Origin: UBA9732 sp045116915
GTDB lineage: Bacteria; Spirochaetota; Spirochaetia; Sphaerochaetales; Sphaerochaetaceae
Length of the DNA: 37,777 nt
Direction: 5' to 3'
Assembly: GCA_045116915.1 (NCBI GenBank)
Contig: JBGUMQ010000019.1
Location: 1-37,777, forward strand
The notes beneath the pieces were generated by a model, which saw only the letters and a program-made list of their open reading frames with translations, ran no database searches and was not told the DNA's origin. How positions within the stretch are numbered: the first letter of the stretch is position 1; every line of letters starts with the position of its first letter. The translations under genes and the position numbers were made by a program. Below are positions 7,179-15,851 of this stretch, one piece after another.

Positions 7179-10163
7179 TTAATTGACGAGAGGTATTTCC
7201 TCAACAGTCGGATATACACCCTCATATGCACCGCTCGAAGAGCTGGTCAATGAAATGGGAATCTCAGTTCCGTTGTAGGCAAGAGCCATGATTTCACAGA
7301 CGTCATCGATTGCCCAGTTTGCACTGGCGAAGAACTGGACATACAATCCGTTCTTACCGATGTAATCGCCTGACTCAGGAGCGACAACAGTCACTGTGTA
7401 CCAGCCGTCGACAGCCTCAGGAAGAGACTTCTTTCCTCCGGTAATCTCCTTCTCTCCATCGTACGTTCTCACTCTGTAGGAAGCGGGAGTCAACTCGGTT
7501 GTGAACCTGACCATGAAAGTGATCTCATCACCGGGCTGGATCGAAGAGAGCATAGCAACAGACGAACCCTTGAATCTCAACTGGAATCTGTCGGCTGACT
7601 GTGTCGCCGTGAACTTGTACAAGTTCTCGGGGAGCACCCATTTTGCATAGATGACTGTATCGCTTTCAATTCCGCCAGCAAAGTCGAACTCGTTTTCAGC
7701 AGAGCACTTATCATCCTTGAACCATCCACCGAAGAAGTAGCCGGCTCTGGCAGGATCCTTCGGCTCTGTGATTGCAACTCCAGCCTCAACATCAAGAACC
7801 TGTGCCTTAGGAGCGTCAGTATAGTTCAGGTCAAGAGTGAGCTGCTTTGAAGAAACCCACTTCGCATAGATGGTGATGTCTGCCTCGACAGCATCCGAGA
7901 AGTCATACTCGGTGTCGAACGTATTCTCCTTGAACCATCCGCCGAAGACGTAACCGGAATTCGTCGGATCCTCCGGTTTGGCAACCTTCTCACCCTTGAT
8001 AATGACAGCAGGATCAATCTCCGATCCGCCGTTTGTATCGAATGTCAGAGTAACAGCTTCACCAATCTTGGCGTAGAGAACTGTATCCTCGATGATCGGG
8101 AGAGCGAAATCGAACTCCTTTGCCATCTGGTCATCTGCATACCATCCACCGAAAGCATAGCCCTCAGCAGGCTTGACCTCGGGAGCCTCGATCGTTGAAC
8201 CGAACTCGATGGTCTTCGGCTCGATAGCACCGCCGTGCTCACCTGTTACGAAAGAAACCTCGAGATCATCCCAAACGTATGAACCGCCTTCGATGATCTT
8301 GACGGTCGGCTGGACATACTTCGTGAGGTTGGCATCTGTGATGGCAAGAGGCTCACCGTTGAGTGTCCAATCCTGGATCTCCAGGATATCGCCGATGACG
8401 ATCGTCCTTGAACCGAAGTCGAATCTCCACCATGCGTCTGCAGGGATGTCGGCACCGCTGGTGTCCTTGGCTGCGAACACGTATGTGACATACGTCCATC
8501 CGTCTTCCTTTGTCTCATAGGTGGTCATTCCATGGGTTGCAGAGCTGTCCTCATAGACCCACTTCTTGTCGCCTCTGATGCTGAAGAATGTGAAATCTGT
8601 CGTCGATCTGTATCTGAACGACAGGACATCACCGGCATTGACCTTTCCGTCACTGTACTGGATTGTGAACTTGTCGAAATCGTAGATGCTCTCTGCCGTG
8701 TCATGTGTGGACTTGAGCTGGTAGAGTGTAGCCTCATCCCATCCGGCATAGATTGTGAACGGACCAAGGACATCGACAGTGAAGTCGTGCTCTACGGTCA
8801 GGTCTGCATCATCGAACCATCCGGCGAAGACATAACCGATACGGTCGTCCTCGACTGTGGGCGGATCCATCGGCTCGTCGAGAGCGACATCGATGACAGT
8901 TGCTGTGTCACCATCGATCAGAGTGACCTGTGTTGCCTCAACCCAGGCTGCGTAGATGGTTGTATCTGCTTCGATGGGTGTCGAGAAGTCGAAGGATATT
9001 GTGAGCTCTTCATCAGCGCACCATCCGAGGAACATCTTCGAACCGTTGGTGGGGGTATCTGCCGGATAATCGACAGTATTGCCCTTGGCGACGATCTTGA
9101 TGTTGGAAACACCCTCGGGGAACTCACCGCCGTTCAGATCGAACGTGACGGTCATGGGCTCGCCGTATGCGGCATAGAGTGTCATGTCTCCGAGAACAGG
9201 ATCGGTGAAGATCCACGGATTCACGAGATCGGCTTCCTTGTACCATGCCTTGAATGCAACGCCTTCCTTGGTCGGAGCTTCCGGAGCGACAAGCATGTCG
9301 CCGTTGGCGACTTCGACATCATCGATTGCGGATCCGCCGTTCGTCTCGAACTTAACTGTTCTGGGAATTCCGACATACTCATAGTAGAAGATCTTCTCTT
9401 CGGTGATCGGTGTCGTCGGATCGAAGATGCTTGTATGAGCGGTGTCATTGTAGATGGTGAGGGTATAGCCTTCCTTGGCTACAGGAGCACCGGTGACGAA
9501 ACCGCCATCCAGGACTTTCTCGGCGATCGGGGTCTTGTCGACAGAACCCGGAGTTCCTGTTGCGAACAGGACTGCCCAGTTCTTCTTTGTCCAATCATGC
9601 TCGACAGGCTCTTCATTGAGCTTGGCCTTGCTGATGATCGTCTCGGCCTCGACCTCGAGAGGATATCCGTTCAGAGTGATGTCCTTGATCTCGAAGAGGT
9701 CGGTTGTGACGAAATTCGCCCTGAAGTAGATACCGAACTGCTGGATTGCGTCATAATCGACTGCTGCGCCGTTGATATCGTTTGCAGGGAATGTGTAGGT
9801 AAGCGTGTACCATCCGTCATCACCGAGAACAGGATCGACGAAACCGTTCTTGCTGCTCTCGTAGACCCACTTGACCTTCGAGTTCTCGTCTCTGATATCC
9901 CACTGGTAGATTCCTCTTTCGGATCTGTACTTCAGTGTGATGACATCGCCTTCATCAACAGGTTCGCCCCAGACGAACTTGAGCTTGTCCCTGTTCCAGT
10001 AGTCCTTGTCGACACCTTCTGTAATCTCAATCTGATAGGCATCACCGGACGGGCCCGGTCCCGGAGGTGTGGGGCCAGGAGGTGTGGGATCGTTCTTACA
10101 GCTTGCGAAAGCAAATGCCATGAGAACAGCTAAAAGAACAATGATAAAGTTCCTTAACTTCAT
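7179..10163 (-). CDS. Multidomain InlB B-repeat lipoprotein (994 aa)
   Basis: Start taken at 10163 (AAGGAGAAAAGC before ATG; lipoprotein signal MKLRNFIIVL, Cys22, then a Pro/Gly-rich linker). Domain order: beta-domain 1 (about 42-172, closing EIKDITLNGYPL); one degenerate B-repeat (about 196-264); three B-repeats (267-333, 337-407, 411-475); beta-domain 2 (about 479-608, closing EIQDWTLNGEPL); three B-repeats (635-700, 703-769, 773-842); beta-domain 3 (about 847-972, closing EIMALAYNGTEI). The B-repeats show the usual F-x-x-N-G-G...Y-x-F-x-G-W-F...D-F...T-I-Y-A-K-W pattern. The three beta-domains share DGWYTxxYxF-like strands and resemble carbohydrate-binding jelly-rolls. There is no catalytic motif, so an adhesin or polymer-binding scaffold on the surface is the best reading. 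It lies downstream of a related lipoprotein, separated by a strong hairpin. Confidence 0.88.
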   Translation of the reverse strand: MKLRNFIIVLLAVLMAFAFASCKNDPTPPGPTPPGPGPSGDAYQIEITEGVDKDYWNRDKLKFVWGEPVDEGDVITLKYRSERGIYQWDIRDENSKVKWVYESSKNGFVDPVLGDDGWYTLTYTFPANDINGAAVDYDAIQQFGIYFRANFVTTDLFEIKDITLNGYPLEVEAETIISKAKLNEEPVEHDWTKKNWAVLFATGTPGSVDKTPIAEKVLDGGFVTGAPVAKEGYTLTIYNDTAHTSIFDPTTPITEEKIFYYEYVGIPRTVKFETNGGSAIDDVEVANGDMLVAPEAPTKEGVAFKAWYKEADLVNPWIFTDPVLGDMTLYAAYGEPMTVTFDLNGGEFPEGVSNIKIVAKGNTVDYPADTPTNGSKMFLGWCADEELTISFDFSTPIEADTTIYAAWVEATQVTLIDGDTATVIDVALDEPMDPPTVEDDRIGYVFAGWFDDADLTVEHDFTVDVLGPFTIYAGWDEATLYQLKSTHDTAESIYDFDKFTIQYSDGKVNAGDVLSFRYRSTTDFTFFSIRGDKKWVYEDSSATHGMTTYETKEDGWTYVTYVFAAKDTSGADIPADAWWRFDFGSRTIVIGDILEIQDWTLNGEPLAITDANLTKYVQPTVKIIEGGSYVWDDLEVSFVTGEHGGAIEPKTIEFGSTIEAPEVKPAEGYAFGGWYADDQMAKEFDFALPIIEDTVLYAKIGEAVTLTFDTNGGSEIDPAVIIKGEKVAKPEDPTNSGYVFGGWFKENTFDTEYDFSDAVEADITIYAKWVSSKQLTLDLNYTDAPKAQVLDVEAGVAITEPKDPARAGYFFGGWFKDDKCSAENEFDFAGGIESDTVIYAKWVLPENLYKFTATQSADRFQLRFKGSSVAMLSSIQPGDEITFMVRFTTELTPASYRVRTYDGEKEITGGKKSLPEAVDGWYTVTVVAPESGDYIGKNGLYVQFFASANWAIDDVCEIMALAYNGTEIPISLTSSSSGAYEGVYPTVEEIPLVN

Positions 10164-10197
10164 GCTTTTCTCCTTATCTGTTTTTTTCAATATGCCT

Positions 10198-10222
10198 TTG
10201 GCCACCGGTGACCGGTGGCCAA
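10198..10222 (-). other. Strong intercistronic hairpin without T-run
   Basis: Perfect 11-bp stem TTGGCCACCGG/CCGGTGGCCAA with a 3-nt loop between two lipoprotein genes. On the minus strand it is followed by an A-run, not T, so it is not an intrinsic terminator; it could protect the upstream mRNA end or mark an RNA-processing point. Confidence 0.55.
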
Positions 10223-10254
10223 GAAAACATTCAATCGCTTACGAGTTGAGCCGA

Positions 10255-11085
10255 TCACTCTTCCTCGGGCTCATCGGGATCATCCGGCTCTTCCGGCTTG
10301 TATGTCCTTCCGGTCCTCTTCAGCTCGCTGTTGAGGTCCTTGATCACGACATCGTCCAGATAGTACTTGTATCCGGACTGGCCTGTGCCTTCCGAATATG
10401 TTCCGACATAGAACACGACCATGAGCTTGTAGAGGGAGACATCATTGGCGCCGCCGCCGTAATTGTTTGTCTCGAGTACAAGCAGGCTCTCGATCATCTC
10501 TGCATCAAGAACAGCCTTGAGCGTGTACCATCCGCCGTCCGTAAGGTCCGTACCCTCTGCTCCTCCGATCTCGATGTCGAAGATATCAAGGGCATCGCCT
10601 TCATCGAGCCATGAACCTTCGTACTGTCCATCGATATCGTAGTCCCTGCCTTCCTTCTCGTATCCGAGACCTGCGACAACGCTGAAGTCCATCTTGGCGT
10701 TCAGGTCATCCGTGCGTGCGCCCTCCTCGCCGGCGTTTCTGAACTTGGCCTCGACATAGTAGCTCTTTCCGCGGCCATAGTAGTCCGTGATGTCGACCAT
10801 GACCTCTCCGTAGTTCTCCGTCTGCTGGACGTAAAGTGCGTGGGAATCATTGTAGCCTTCATTCTCAACAACTTCGGTGGCTGCTCCGTCACCCTGAAGG
10901 TCCGAAACATCCTCGAGCTCGAGGTCTCCGTTGTAGACAAGGTTCTCGCTGACTACGCCGGCCTTGTTCTCAACGGGCTCCTGCGGTGTAGGAGGATCGA
11001 CAGGATCCTGCTTACATGCCACGAATGCGCACATTGCGATCAGCAGCACACTGACAATCAAAAGTAAAGTGGTTTTCTTAGCCAT
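10255..11085 (-). CDS. CBM4/9-like lipoprotein, first gene of the surface cluster
   Basis: 276 residues; signal with Cys24 (F-V-A-C) and a short Pro-rich linker. The mature part has the jelly-roll pattern of CBM4/9-like modules: NLVYNGDLELED at the start, SHALYVQQTENYGEVMVDITDYYGRGKSYY in the middle, a DGGWYTLKAVL strand and KYYLDDVVIKDL near the end. The last ~15 residues are Pro/Asp/Glu-rich (EEPDDPDEPEEE), unusual for the family. It resembles the non-lipidated protein at 5644-6255. The ribosome site is AGGAGG. Upstream lies a consensus promoter whose start region is covered by the palindrome TTTTAACGTGAAAA, so expression is predicted to be repressed by a LacI-type regulator together with the divergent deacetylase gene. 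Confidence 0.8.
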   Translation of the reverse strand: MAKKTTLLLIVSVLLIAMCAFVACKQDPVDPPTPQEPVENKAGVVSENLVYNGDLELEDVSDLQGDGAATEVVENEGYNDSHALYVQQTENYGEVMVDITDYYGRGKSYYVEAKFRNAGEEGARTDDLNAKMDFSVVAGLGYEKEGRDYDIDGQYEGSWLDEGDALDIFDIEIGGAEGTDLTDGGWYTLKAVLDAEMIESLLVLETNNYGGGANDVSLYKLMVVFYVGTYSEGTGQSGYKYYLDDVVIKDLNSELKRTGRTYKPEEPDDPDEPEEE

Positions 11086-11097
11086 AAGGGCCTCCTC

Positions 11098-11111
11098 TTT
11101 TCACGTTAAAA
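11098..11111 (-). promoter_or_regulatory. Operator copy 1 (TTTTAACGTGAAAA)
   Basis: Read on the minus strand, TTTTAACGTGAAAA is a near-palindrome centred on CG, like LacI/PurR-family operators. It starts at the end of the -10 box and covers the predicted start point of the 11085 gene. Same motif at 11313, 24508 and 24623. Confidence 0.72.
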
Positions 11112-11140
11112 TTATAGAAGGCAGAATTCGGATATGTCAA
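11111..11140 (-). promoter_or_regulatory. Consensus sigma-70 promoter
   Basis: Minus strand TTGACA (11135-11140), 18-bp spacer, TATAAT (11111-11116): both hexamers are perfect. It drives the 11085 lipoprotein gene and probably the genes downstream of it. The operator begins on the last base of the -10 box. Confidence 0.85.
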
Positions 11141-11312
11141 CTTTTTTCTTTGGCCCAAGTCCACGAATAATTATGCAGGTTTTTTTATTTTTTCATTCTG
11201 TAAATAAATAGTTTTTTTGTAATCATCCTGTAACTATTAATATTATGCGGGGGTTTTCCGTTTTTTTATACTGACATTTTCCCTTGTTCCGTCAGCCAAA
11301 AATTGGTTTGCT

Positions 11313-11326
11313 TTTTAACGTGAAAG
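11313..11326 (+). promoter_or_regulatory. Operator copy 2 (TTTTAACGTGAAAG)
   Basis: Same palindrome as copy 1 with one change at the last base, oriented the same way relative to its own downstream gene and ending 15 bp before the deacetylase ATG. No clear -10/-35 is visible for this gene; the sequence just before the site (TTTGCT) is in the equivalent position. Confidence 0.7.
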
Positions 11327-11341
11327 TGATATCCTTGAGTT

Positions 11342-12496
11342 ATGAACAGAACACCATCTACAAATGCGCCGTTCGGCCTGAAGGCCGATGAAGTGAAACA
11401 GATTGTCTCGTTCACGTTCGATGACAATGCATACTCCGGACTGCCCGGTTCCGGCGGTGAAGGCGGAATGAAATTCATCCTGGACCTGTTCAGGGAGAAC
11501 AAGAACCATGACGGCAGCCCCATCCTGGGCACATTCTTCCTCAAGGCCGACAACATCACGGACAACGACACAGAGGCGAATCCTTATGTCAAGAGGATTT
11601 GGCATCAGGCCAAGGAAGAAGGCCACGAGATTGCAATGCACACCTACTCCCACCCCCACGGGCTGGAGTTCGACTGGGATGCGGATCCTGTGACACGAAC
11701 CCCGATAATGGACCTCAACGACTGGCTTTCGGAGCATGAGAAATGGTATGCCACGATGTGCAAGCCCTATGATCCTGAAAAGGAAGATTCGGGACTTGGT
11801 ATCAGAAAGGAGGATGTGGTCGGTTTCAGGACTCCGTTCCTGGAGTACAACGACAACCTCTTCACATCACTGGACAAGCTGGGAATCCTCTATGAAGCCG
11901 CAGTCGAGGAAGGCTGGCAGGAGGACAAGGACGGAACCAACGAGTTCTGGCCCTACACGATGGACAACGGCAGCCCCGGGGAGACGTTCGTTTCGGAGGC
12001 CTTCTATTCACAGAAGCCGATGATCGGAAAGCATCCCGGCCTTTGGGCCCTTCCGATGTATGTCTTCACCGCACCGACCGACGACCAGTGCGCGAAATAC
12101 GGAACAAAACCGGGTCTCCGTGACAGGATCGCGGCAGCTAACCCCGATTTCGACAAGGAATCCGGCAAGATCACCGGCATGGACTGGAACCTCTGGTTCG
12201 AGTACTTCATGGATGAGGATGATGCGTTCGCCACAATGGCCCACACCTTCGACCTCCACTATGAAGGCAACCGCTGCCCGTTCTACGTGGGCCTGCATTC
12301 TGACATCTACTGCGACAAGTACGACATCAACGACCTCGAGGGTGAGGAAGTCACCAGGATCAAGGCAAATGTGGAGCAGAGGCGCAACATGGTAAGACGC
12401 ATCATGAAGCACATCCTCTCAAAGAAGGATGTGCAGGTCGTCACCGCAGCGGAGACGGTCAGATACATCAACGACCCCGCACTGCTGAAGATTTGA
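11342..12496 (+). CDS. Cytoplasmic CE4 polysaccharide/oligosaccharide deacetylase
   Basis: 384 residues, no signal peptide or membrane segment. NodB-homology motifs: SFTFDD at 23-28 (Asp27/Asp28; base and metal ligand), HTYSH at 100-104 (His100 and His104 as metal ligands), and FRTPF at 162-166 (substrate groove). Family members remove N- or O-acetyl groups from chitin, chito-oligosaccharides, peptidoglycan or xylan; without an export signal a small imported oligosaccharide is the likelier substrate. The region between motifs 2 and 3 is longer than in NodB. The start codon has no good Shine-Dalgarno sequence (only GAG). The operator upstream ties it to the ABC/GH94 locus; a chito-oligosaccharide substrate would fit but is inference. 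Confidence 0.86.
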   Translation: MNRTPSTNAPFGLKADEVKQIVSFTFDDNAYSGLPGSGGEGGMKFILDLFRENKNHDGSPILGTFFLKADNITDNDTEANPYVKRIWHQAKEEGHEIAMHTYSHPHGLEFDWDADPVTRTPIMDLNDWLSEHEKWYATMCKPYDPEKEDSGLGIRKEDVVGFRTPFLEYNDNLFTSLDKLGILYEAAVEEGWQEDKDGTNEFWPYTMDNGSPGETFVSEAFYSQKPMIGKHPGLWALPMYVFTAPTDDQCAKYGTKPGLRDRIAAANPDFDKESGKITGMDWNLWFEYFMDEDDAFATMAHTFDLHYEGNRCPFYVGLHSDIYCDKYDINDLEGEEVTRIKANVEQRRNMVRRIMKHILSKKDVQVVTAAETVRYINDPALLKI

Positions 12497-12523
12497 TTCT
12501 TCGGCAATTATCTTGATTGGACT

Positions 12524-12554
12524 TAAGGCCCGGGAGTTTCCCGGGCCTTATTTC
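12524..12554 (+). terminator. Intrinsic terminator after the deacetylase gene
   Basis: Perfect 12-bp stem TAAGGCCCGGGA/TCCCGGGCCTTA (12524-12535 and 12539-12550) with a 3-nt loop, followed by a short T-rich tail. Confidence 0.65.
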
Positions 12555-12575
12555 GAATTATGCTATTGTTTTCTT

Positions 12576-12630
12576 AAATTCTAATTGCTATTGAGAATTT
12601 CGGAAAATATCTGTAAAATTCTAAATAGCA
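12576..12630 (+). repeat. Direct repeats flanking the ATPase promoter
   Basis: AAATTCTAATTGCTA (12576-12590) and AAATTCTAAATAGCA (12616-12630), with an inverted AGAATTT at 12594-12600 between them. They bracket the promoter at 12591-12619 and could be operator sites for self-control. Confidence 0.45.
12591..12619 (+). promoter_or_regulatory. Predicted sigma-70 promoter of the DUF4143 ATPase
   Basis: TTGAGA (12591-12596), 17-bp spacer, TAAAAT (12614-12619), 21 bp before the ATG. Confidence 0.6.
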
Positions 12631-12640
12631 GGAGAGAAGC

Positions 12641-13825
12641 ATGATTTATCGCGAGAAGTATCTATCGGAAATCAGAGGGTTCTATGACAGCGATCTCATA
12701 AAGATACTCACAGGAGTTCGCAGATGCGGCAAATCCTTTGTCCTGGAGCAGATCATGGAAGAAATCTCTGCCAAGACAGATAACATGGTATTCCTCGATT
12801 TTGAGGATCGTATAGCCACCTCGGAAATTGAAAAATGGCAGGATATTGTCGAGCATGTGAATAAAAGCAGAAAAAATAGTTTATGCTACGTGTTTCTCGA
12901 TGAAGTTCAGGAGATAGACGGCTGGGAAGATGCTTGCAGAGCATTGCGAAAAGAAAACTGTTCTGTATTCATCACGGGTTCGAACTCAAAACTGTTGTCG
13001 AAGGAGTTCACAAAGCAACTTTCCGGAAGATATGTGGCGTTCAGGATCAGACCATTCGTCTATCTGGAATTGATGGAGTATGCAGAACAACTTAACAAGT
13101 CCTGTTCTGTAACCGACTATCTTGTCTGGGGAGGATTTCCGAAAAGAATTGAGTTCTCGACATTGCAAGAGCAGAAAAGATATATCAGTGATCTGAATGA
13201 AACCATTGTCATGAATGATTTGGTGAACAGATATAGAATCCGCAAACAAAATGAGTTCAGAAAAGTAGTCAGCTATATCCTGATCTCCAACGGACGGCTC
13301 TACTCGGCAAAATCCATTTCAGACCACATGAAAGGAAATGGAATTGATATCACTCCAAACACAGTGCAGAAATGGATTGGTTATCTAACCAGTGCATATG
13401 TTATAGATGAAGTGTCCAGATACTCAAAGAAAGCAAAAAAAGAACTGGAACAAAGCCGCAAGATATATGATTGCGATGTGGCGTTGAATTCCATAAGGTG
13501 CAATGATGGAAGATTCGATCTGACCCACAATCTTGAGAACATTGTTTATAACGAACTGGTATACAGAGGTTACACTGTTTCTGTTTTTGATAATAATGGT
13601 CATGAAATCGACTTTCTGGCAGAGAAAGACATGAAGAAGACTTATATCCAGGTAGCCTACTCCGTTGTTGAAGACAAGACATGGAAACGGGAATTCGGAG
13701 CCTTTGCCGGTATTCCGACATATGACAGGAAGATAATCATCACCAATGATGAAGTCGATTATTCCACCAGTGCGGTGGATCATATCCGTCTTGAAGATTT
13801 TCTTAAAAACAATGCAGCCCTATAA
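12641..13825 (+). CDS. AAA (AAA_14) ATPase with DUF4143 domain
   Basis: 394 residues. Walker A is GVRRCGKS at 25-32, Walker B is YVFLDEVQ at 83-90, and ITGSNSKLL at 111-119 matches the sensor strand of this family. A DUF4143 region covers roughly 190-330, followed by a PD-(D/E)XK-like pattern (H-E-I-D-F-L, then Y-I-Q-V-A). Members are common in gut and host-associated bacteria, often as lone genes, and their role is not settled; mobile or defence-related functions have been suggested. The gene and its leader are visibly richer in A/T, with more AAA/ATA/AGA codons than the flanking genes, and are framed by a terminator on each side, which suggests recent acquisition. The ribosome site AGGAGAG precedes the ATG. 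Confidence 0.9.
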   Translation: MIYREKYLSEIRGFYDSDLIKILTGVRRCGKSFVLEQIMEEISAKTDNMVFLDFEDRIATSEIEKWQDIVEHVNKSRKNSLCYVFLDEVQEIDGWEDACRALRKENCSVFITGSNSKLLSKEFTKQLSGRYVAFRIRPFVYLELMEYAEQLNKSCSVTDYLVWGGFPKRIEFSTLQEQKRYISDLNETIVMNDLVNRYRIRKQNEFRKVVSYILISNGRLYSAKSISDHMKGNGIDITPNTVQKWIGYLTSAYVIDEVSRYSKKAKKELEQSRKIYDCDVALNSIRCNDGRFDLTHNLENIVYNELVYRGYTVSVFDNNGHEIDFLAEKDMKKTYIQVAYSVVEDKTWKREFGAFAGIPTYDRKIIITNDEVDYSTSAVDHIRLEDFLKNNAAL

Positions 13826-13870
13826 TAAAGTAGGTACGGAGAGTCTGATCAGACCCAATCAGCCGGGCAG

Positions 13871-13913
13871 AAAAAGCCAGGTCCGCTCAGGGGGCATTAA
13901 CCTGAACGGACCT
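13871..13913 (-). terminator. Intrinsic terminator of the ABC/phosphatase operon
   Basis: Stem AGGTCCGTTCAGG/CCTGAGCGGACCT (13 bp with one G-T pair; 13901-13913 and 13879-13891), followed on the minus strand by GGC and five T. Confidence 0.75.
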
Positions 13914-13937
13914 GAAGATTGAGAAAAGAGCAACACG

Positions 13938-15827
13938 TTACTTGGAACGGTCTTTCTTCAATACTGTGATTGTGTCGTATTCCCTGCCGGCGGCACCGAT
14001 CTGATGGAGTGTCATCTCGGTGGGTGTGACGGTGAAGTAGACTCCACCCTGCCCGCCTGCGGAGTACTCGATGTACCTCAGACCTTCGGAAGCCTCGTTC
14101 CTGAGCGCGCTCAGCGAGCTGCCCTCGGTCTGGTTGCTGGTGACATAGACTGTCCCCTTCGAGACCTTTCCGTCAATCATCTCCGCCTTCTCGGCATCGG
14201 GATTGGTGGCGCTGGAATAGTAGGGATTCCTGTTCTTGTACAGGGCATAGGTCCTGCGGTAGTGGTGCTCATCCGACGACAGGGCGAAATCGACCTTGTA
14301 CTCGTCGAATATCTTGTACCAGCTGCTGTAGTTGCCGTAGTCGCACGGCTTGGTGTCCGTGTTGAAGAACGGCAGATGCTGGCAGAAGATCAGGTAGTCG
14401 TAGTTGCCCTCGTTGGCTTCCACAACGGCCTTGAACCATGCCTGCTGGGCGGACAGTGAACTTCCGGGAAGAGGACTGAGCCTCTCGCTTTCCTGCGTGA
14501 AGTTGTCTATGCAGACGAACAGGACCCTGTTCCAGATGAACCAGTAGTTGCTGTCCAGGACGTATGCGGAGCCTTCCTCGTTGTTTGCCGGATATGCGCA
14601 GACTTCCTTGTAGAAATCGTTTATGGTGCGGACCTTGTCGTTCCATCCGTAGTAGTCGTGGTTTCCGCAGACAAAGGCATAGGTGTAGTCGTTAAGCAGA
14701 CCGCTGTCCGACCAGTATCCCCAATGCTCGTAGATCTGTCCCTTGTTGACCATGTCTCCCGTGAACAGGACGAAGTCGACGTCCACACCTTCCTTGGCTT
14801 CCGCATAATCCACGAGTTCGGCGACCCTGTTGATATATGTCTCTCCGCCCTTGGGGGTATGGAGGTCGCTCATCCACAGGAACTGGAAATACGTGGTGTC
14901 GGCTTCAGCGGTCTTGAATTCGGCCACTTCGGAACACTTGCCACCGGCATACCTGATCCTGTACTTGTATGTGGATCCGGGAACCAGATCGTCGAGATAG
15001 ACCTTGCATCTGTAGTGGGCCGTGGTCAGGGCGTTGCCTTTGGTATCCCTCCAGTCCGTCGTGGACTTCACTTCATTGCAGTCGGCGTTGGCGACGACAT
15101 GGACGAAATCCTCTCCATCCGCATCCGTGAACTCAAGATAGGATCCCATGGATGTGGAATGCCATGAGATGACCGCTTCCTCGGAAGCATCCTCTCCGGG
15201 ACCTGCGGTGATCAGACTGATATCGCCGCTACCGGGTTTAACGGTCTTCTTGACTCCGCAGACCGTGCACTTGTAGACGACGGATCCGTCGCTCTGGCTC
15301 GCACCGGAGTTCCATTCATGCTCGGCCTTGTCCGACACCTGGTCGGTATGCTCGCATGTCGCGGCATGCCAGTGGAAATCCTCATCCGAAGTCCAGGTCG
15401 TGGCGAACGTATGCTTCGGAATGGCCTCATCCTTGGTGGCTCCGCATTTGCATGTGAAGCGGATGATACCCTCTTCCTCACAGCTCGACGGCTTTATGAC
15501 CTGCGAGCTGTCCCATGTATGGGGTTCGAAAGACCCTTTGAGTCCTGTGTGCTCGCATGTGGAATCATGCCAGTGATAGGATTCGTCATGGTTCCACTGC
15601 GTGGAGTAAGAGTGACCGGTGGCGGGGATATCCTCCGCCATCGTTTCACCGCACACCGTGCATGTCAGGGTCTGTGAACCCTTCTCGGTACATGTCGCCT
15701 CTTTTGTGACGACCGGAGTTCCCCACGTATGCTCGTGCTCCGGCTCGCTCTCAGGTGTGCAGCTGATGCAGAACATCAGCGACACGACCAGAACGGACAG
15801 CAACATCCATTTGAGTGCTTTCTTCAT
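13938..15827 (-). CDS. Calcineurin-like (purple acid-type) phosphatase lipoprotein with Cys/His-rich repeats
   Basis: 629 residues. Signal with Cys23 (C-I-S-C). Residues ~31-195 hold three Cys/His-rich repeats (CxxC pairs at 56-59, 126-128 and 187-190; YHWHDSTCEHT and FHWHAATCEHT blocks), a repeat type seen in surface proteins of gut bacteria and likely zinc-binding. Residues ~205-307 form a fibronectin-like domain as in purple acid phosphatases. The metallophosphoesterase domain follows: SDLH (Asp321, His323), FTGDM (Asp358), GNHD (Asn389, His390), QHLPF (His484) and SSDEHHY near 517-523, where Asp seems to replace the first His of the usual GHxH. It probably hydrolyses phosphoesters in the periplasm or at the surface. 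It ends the operon, just before the terminator, and follows the outer-membrane barrel gene by 24 nt. Confidence 0.88.
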   Translation of the reverse strand: MKKALKWMLLSVLVVSLMFCISCTPESEPEHEHTWGTPVVTKEATCTEKGSQTLTCTVCGETMAEDIPATGHSYSTQWNHDESYHWHDSTCEHTGLKGSFEPHTWDSSQVIKPSSCEEEGIIRFTCKCGATKDEAIPKHTFATTWTSDEDFHWHAATCEHTDQVSDKAEHEWNSGASQSDGSVVYKCTVCGVKKTVKPGSGDISLITAGPGEDASEEAVISWHSTSMGSYLEFTDADGEDFVHVVANADCNEVKSTTDWRDTKGNALTTAHYRCKVYLDDLVPGSTYKYRIRYAGGKCSEVAEFKTAEADTTYFQFLWMSDLHTPKGGETYINRVAELVDYAEAKEGVDVDFVLFTGDMVNKGQIYEHWGYWSDSGLLNDYTYAFVCGNHDYYGWNDKVRTINDFYKEVCAYPANNEEGSAYVLDSNYWFIWNRVLFVCIDNFTQESERLSPLPGSSLSAQQAWFKAVVEANEGNYDYLIFCQHLPFFNTDTKPCDYGNYSSWYKIFDEYKVDFALSSDEHHYRRTYALYKNRNPYYSSATNPDAEKAEMIDGKVSKGTVYVTSNQTEGSSLSALRNEASEGLRYIEYSAGGQGGVYFTVTPTEMTLHQIGAAGREYDTITVLKKDRSK

Positions 15828-15851
15828 CTCTTCATCCTTGGTACAGACTTA

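Noticed and set aside
8532..10133. 533-codon plus-strand frame opposite the B-repeat lipoprotein
   Set aside because: Amino acid content is a by-product of the repeated minus-strand codons; no domain or start signal.
13934..13946. CAACACGTTACTT as a fifth operator
   Set aside because: It matches only the central bases and lies at the end of the phosphatase coding sequence with no promoter.
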